Below are positions 32,657 to 32,672 of a stretch of 32,672 bases of DNA, one piece after another. The number at the start of each line of letters is the position of its first letter. Positions within the stretch are counted from its first letter, which is position 1. This stretch comes from Methylotenera sp. (GTDB lineage Bacteria; Pseudomonadota; Gammaproteobacteria; Burkholderiales; Methylophilaceae). The position numbers were made by a program, and so were the translations under genes. The stretch is from the NCBI GenBank assembly GCA_017880905.1, contig JADGRO010000040.1, positions 1 to 32,672 of the forward strand, written 5' to 3'. A model generated the notes under the pieces. That model did no database searches and had not been told where the DNA came from. It saw only the letters and a list, made by a program, of their open reading frames with translations.

Positions 32657-32672
32657 ATCGTTTCCCTTCAGA

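Noticed and set aside
1-32672. CRISPR arrays, tRNA or rRNA genes, full insertion sequences
   Set aside because: Read for regular direct repeats, cloverleaf ends and transposase motifs; none were seen.

Overview
The window looks like chromosome from a methylotrophic betaproteobacterium of the Methylophilaceae (Methylotenera-like). The basis is the moderately AT-rich base composition, the conserved betaproteobacterial order miaB-phoH-ybeY-corC-lnt-glyQ-glyS-gmhB, paired FBPase and class II aldolase genes, and a stand-alone pqqA peptide gene. The genus is an inference from gene content and protein character. No tRNA, rRNA, CRISPR array or intact transposase was seen, and no gene-free stretch exceeds about 300 bases.

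Left part (1-12.3 kb), mostly housekeeping on the minus strand: gmhB (cut by the window edge), glyS, glyQ, lnt, corC, ybeY, phoH and miaB. This ancestral array is interrupted twice. One interruption, between corC and lnt, holds mscL and a small exported protein. The other, between phoH and ybeY, holds a DUF1905 protein and convergent fbp and fba. These genes cover LPS heptose synthesis, tRNA-Gly charging, lipoprotein maturation, rRNA/tRNA processing and modification, osmotic protection and sugar phosphate metabolism.

Middle (12.3-20 kb): siroheme synthase cysG, a response regulator-diguanylate cyclase with a degraded product-inhibition site, the ompR-envZ two-component pair, an exported EF-hand protein, a FemAB-like acyltransferase and a short-chain dehydrogenase.

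20-26.5 kb is a patchwork of small, often secreted or paralogous genes. It contains two related small proteins (20.0 and 24.7 kb), a CAP-domain protein, an mlaC-mlaA pair, a STY0301-like exported protein, a protealysin-type M4 metalloprotease followed by its emfourin-type inhibitor gene, a periplasmic EF-hand protein, an orphan pqqA (23 codons) and a SWIB-domain protein. Several terminators here share sequence, and a diverged repeat of about 95 bp occurs twice, which points to local duplication.

26.5-32.7 kb is accessory. It has a nuclease-like remnant, a YiiX-like cysteine hydrolase, a sterol-desaturase family hydroxylase divergent from an XRE regulator, and an arsenic operon (arsC-arsC-arsD-arsA). 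The arsenic efflux pump and ArsR are not in the window and would be expected beyond its right edge or elsewhere.

The best candidates for a second look are the orphan pqqA with its palindrome and EF-hand neighbour, the M4 protease/emfourin pair, the paralogous small-protein pair, and the divergent XRE/sterol desaturase/YiiX unit.
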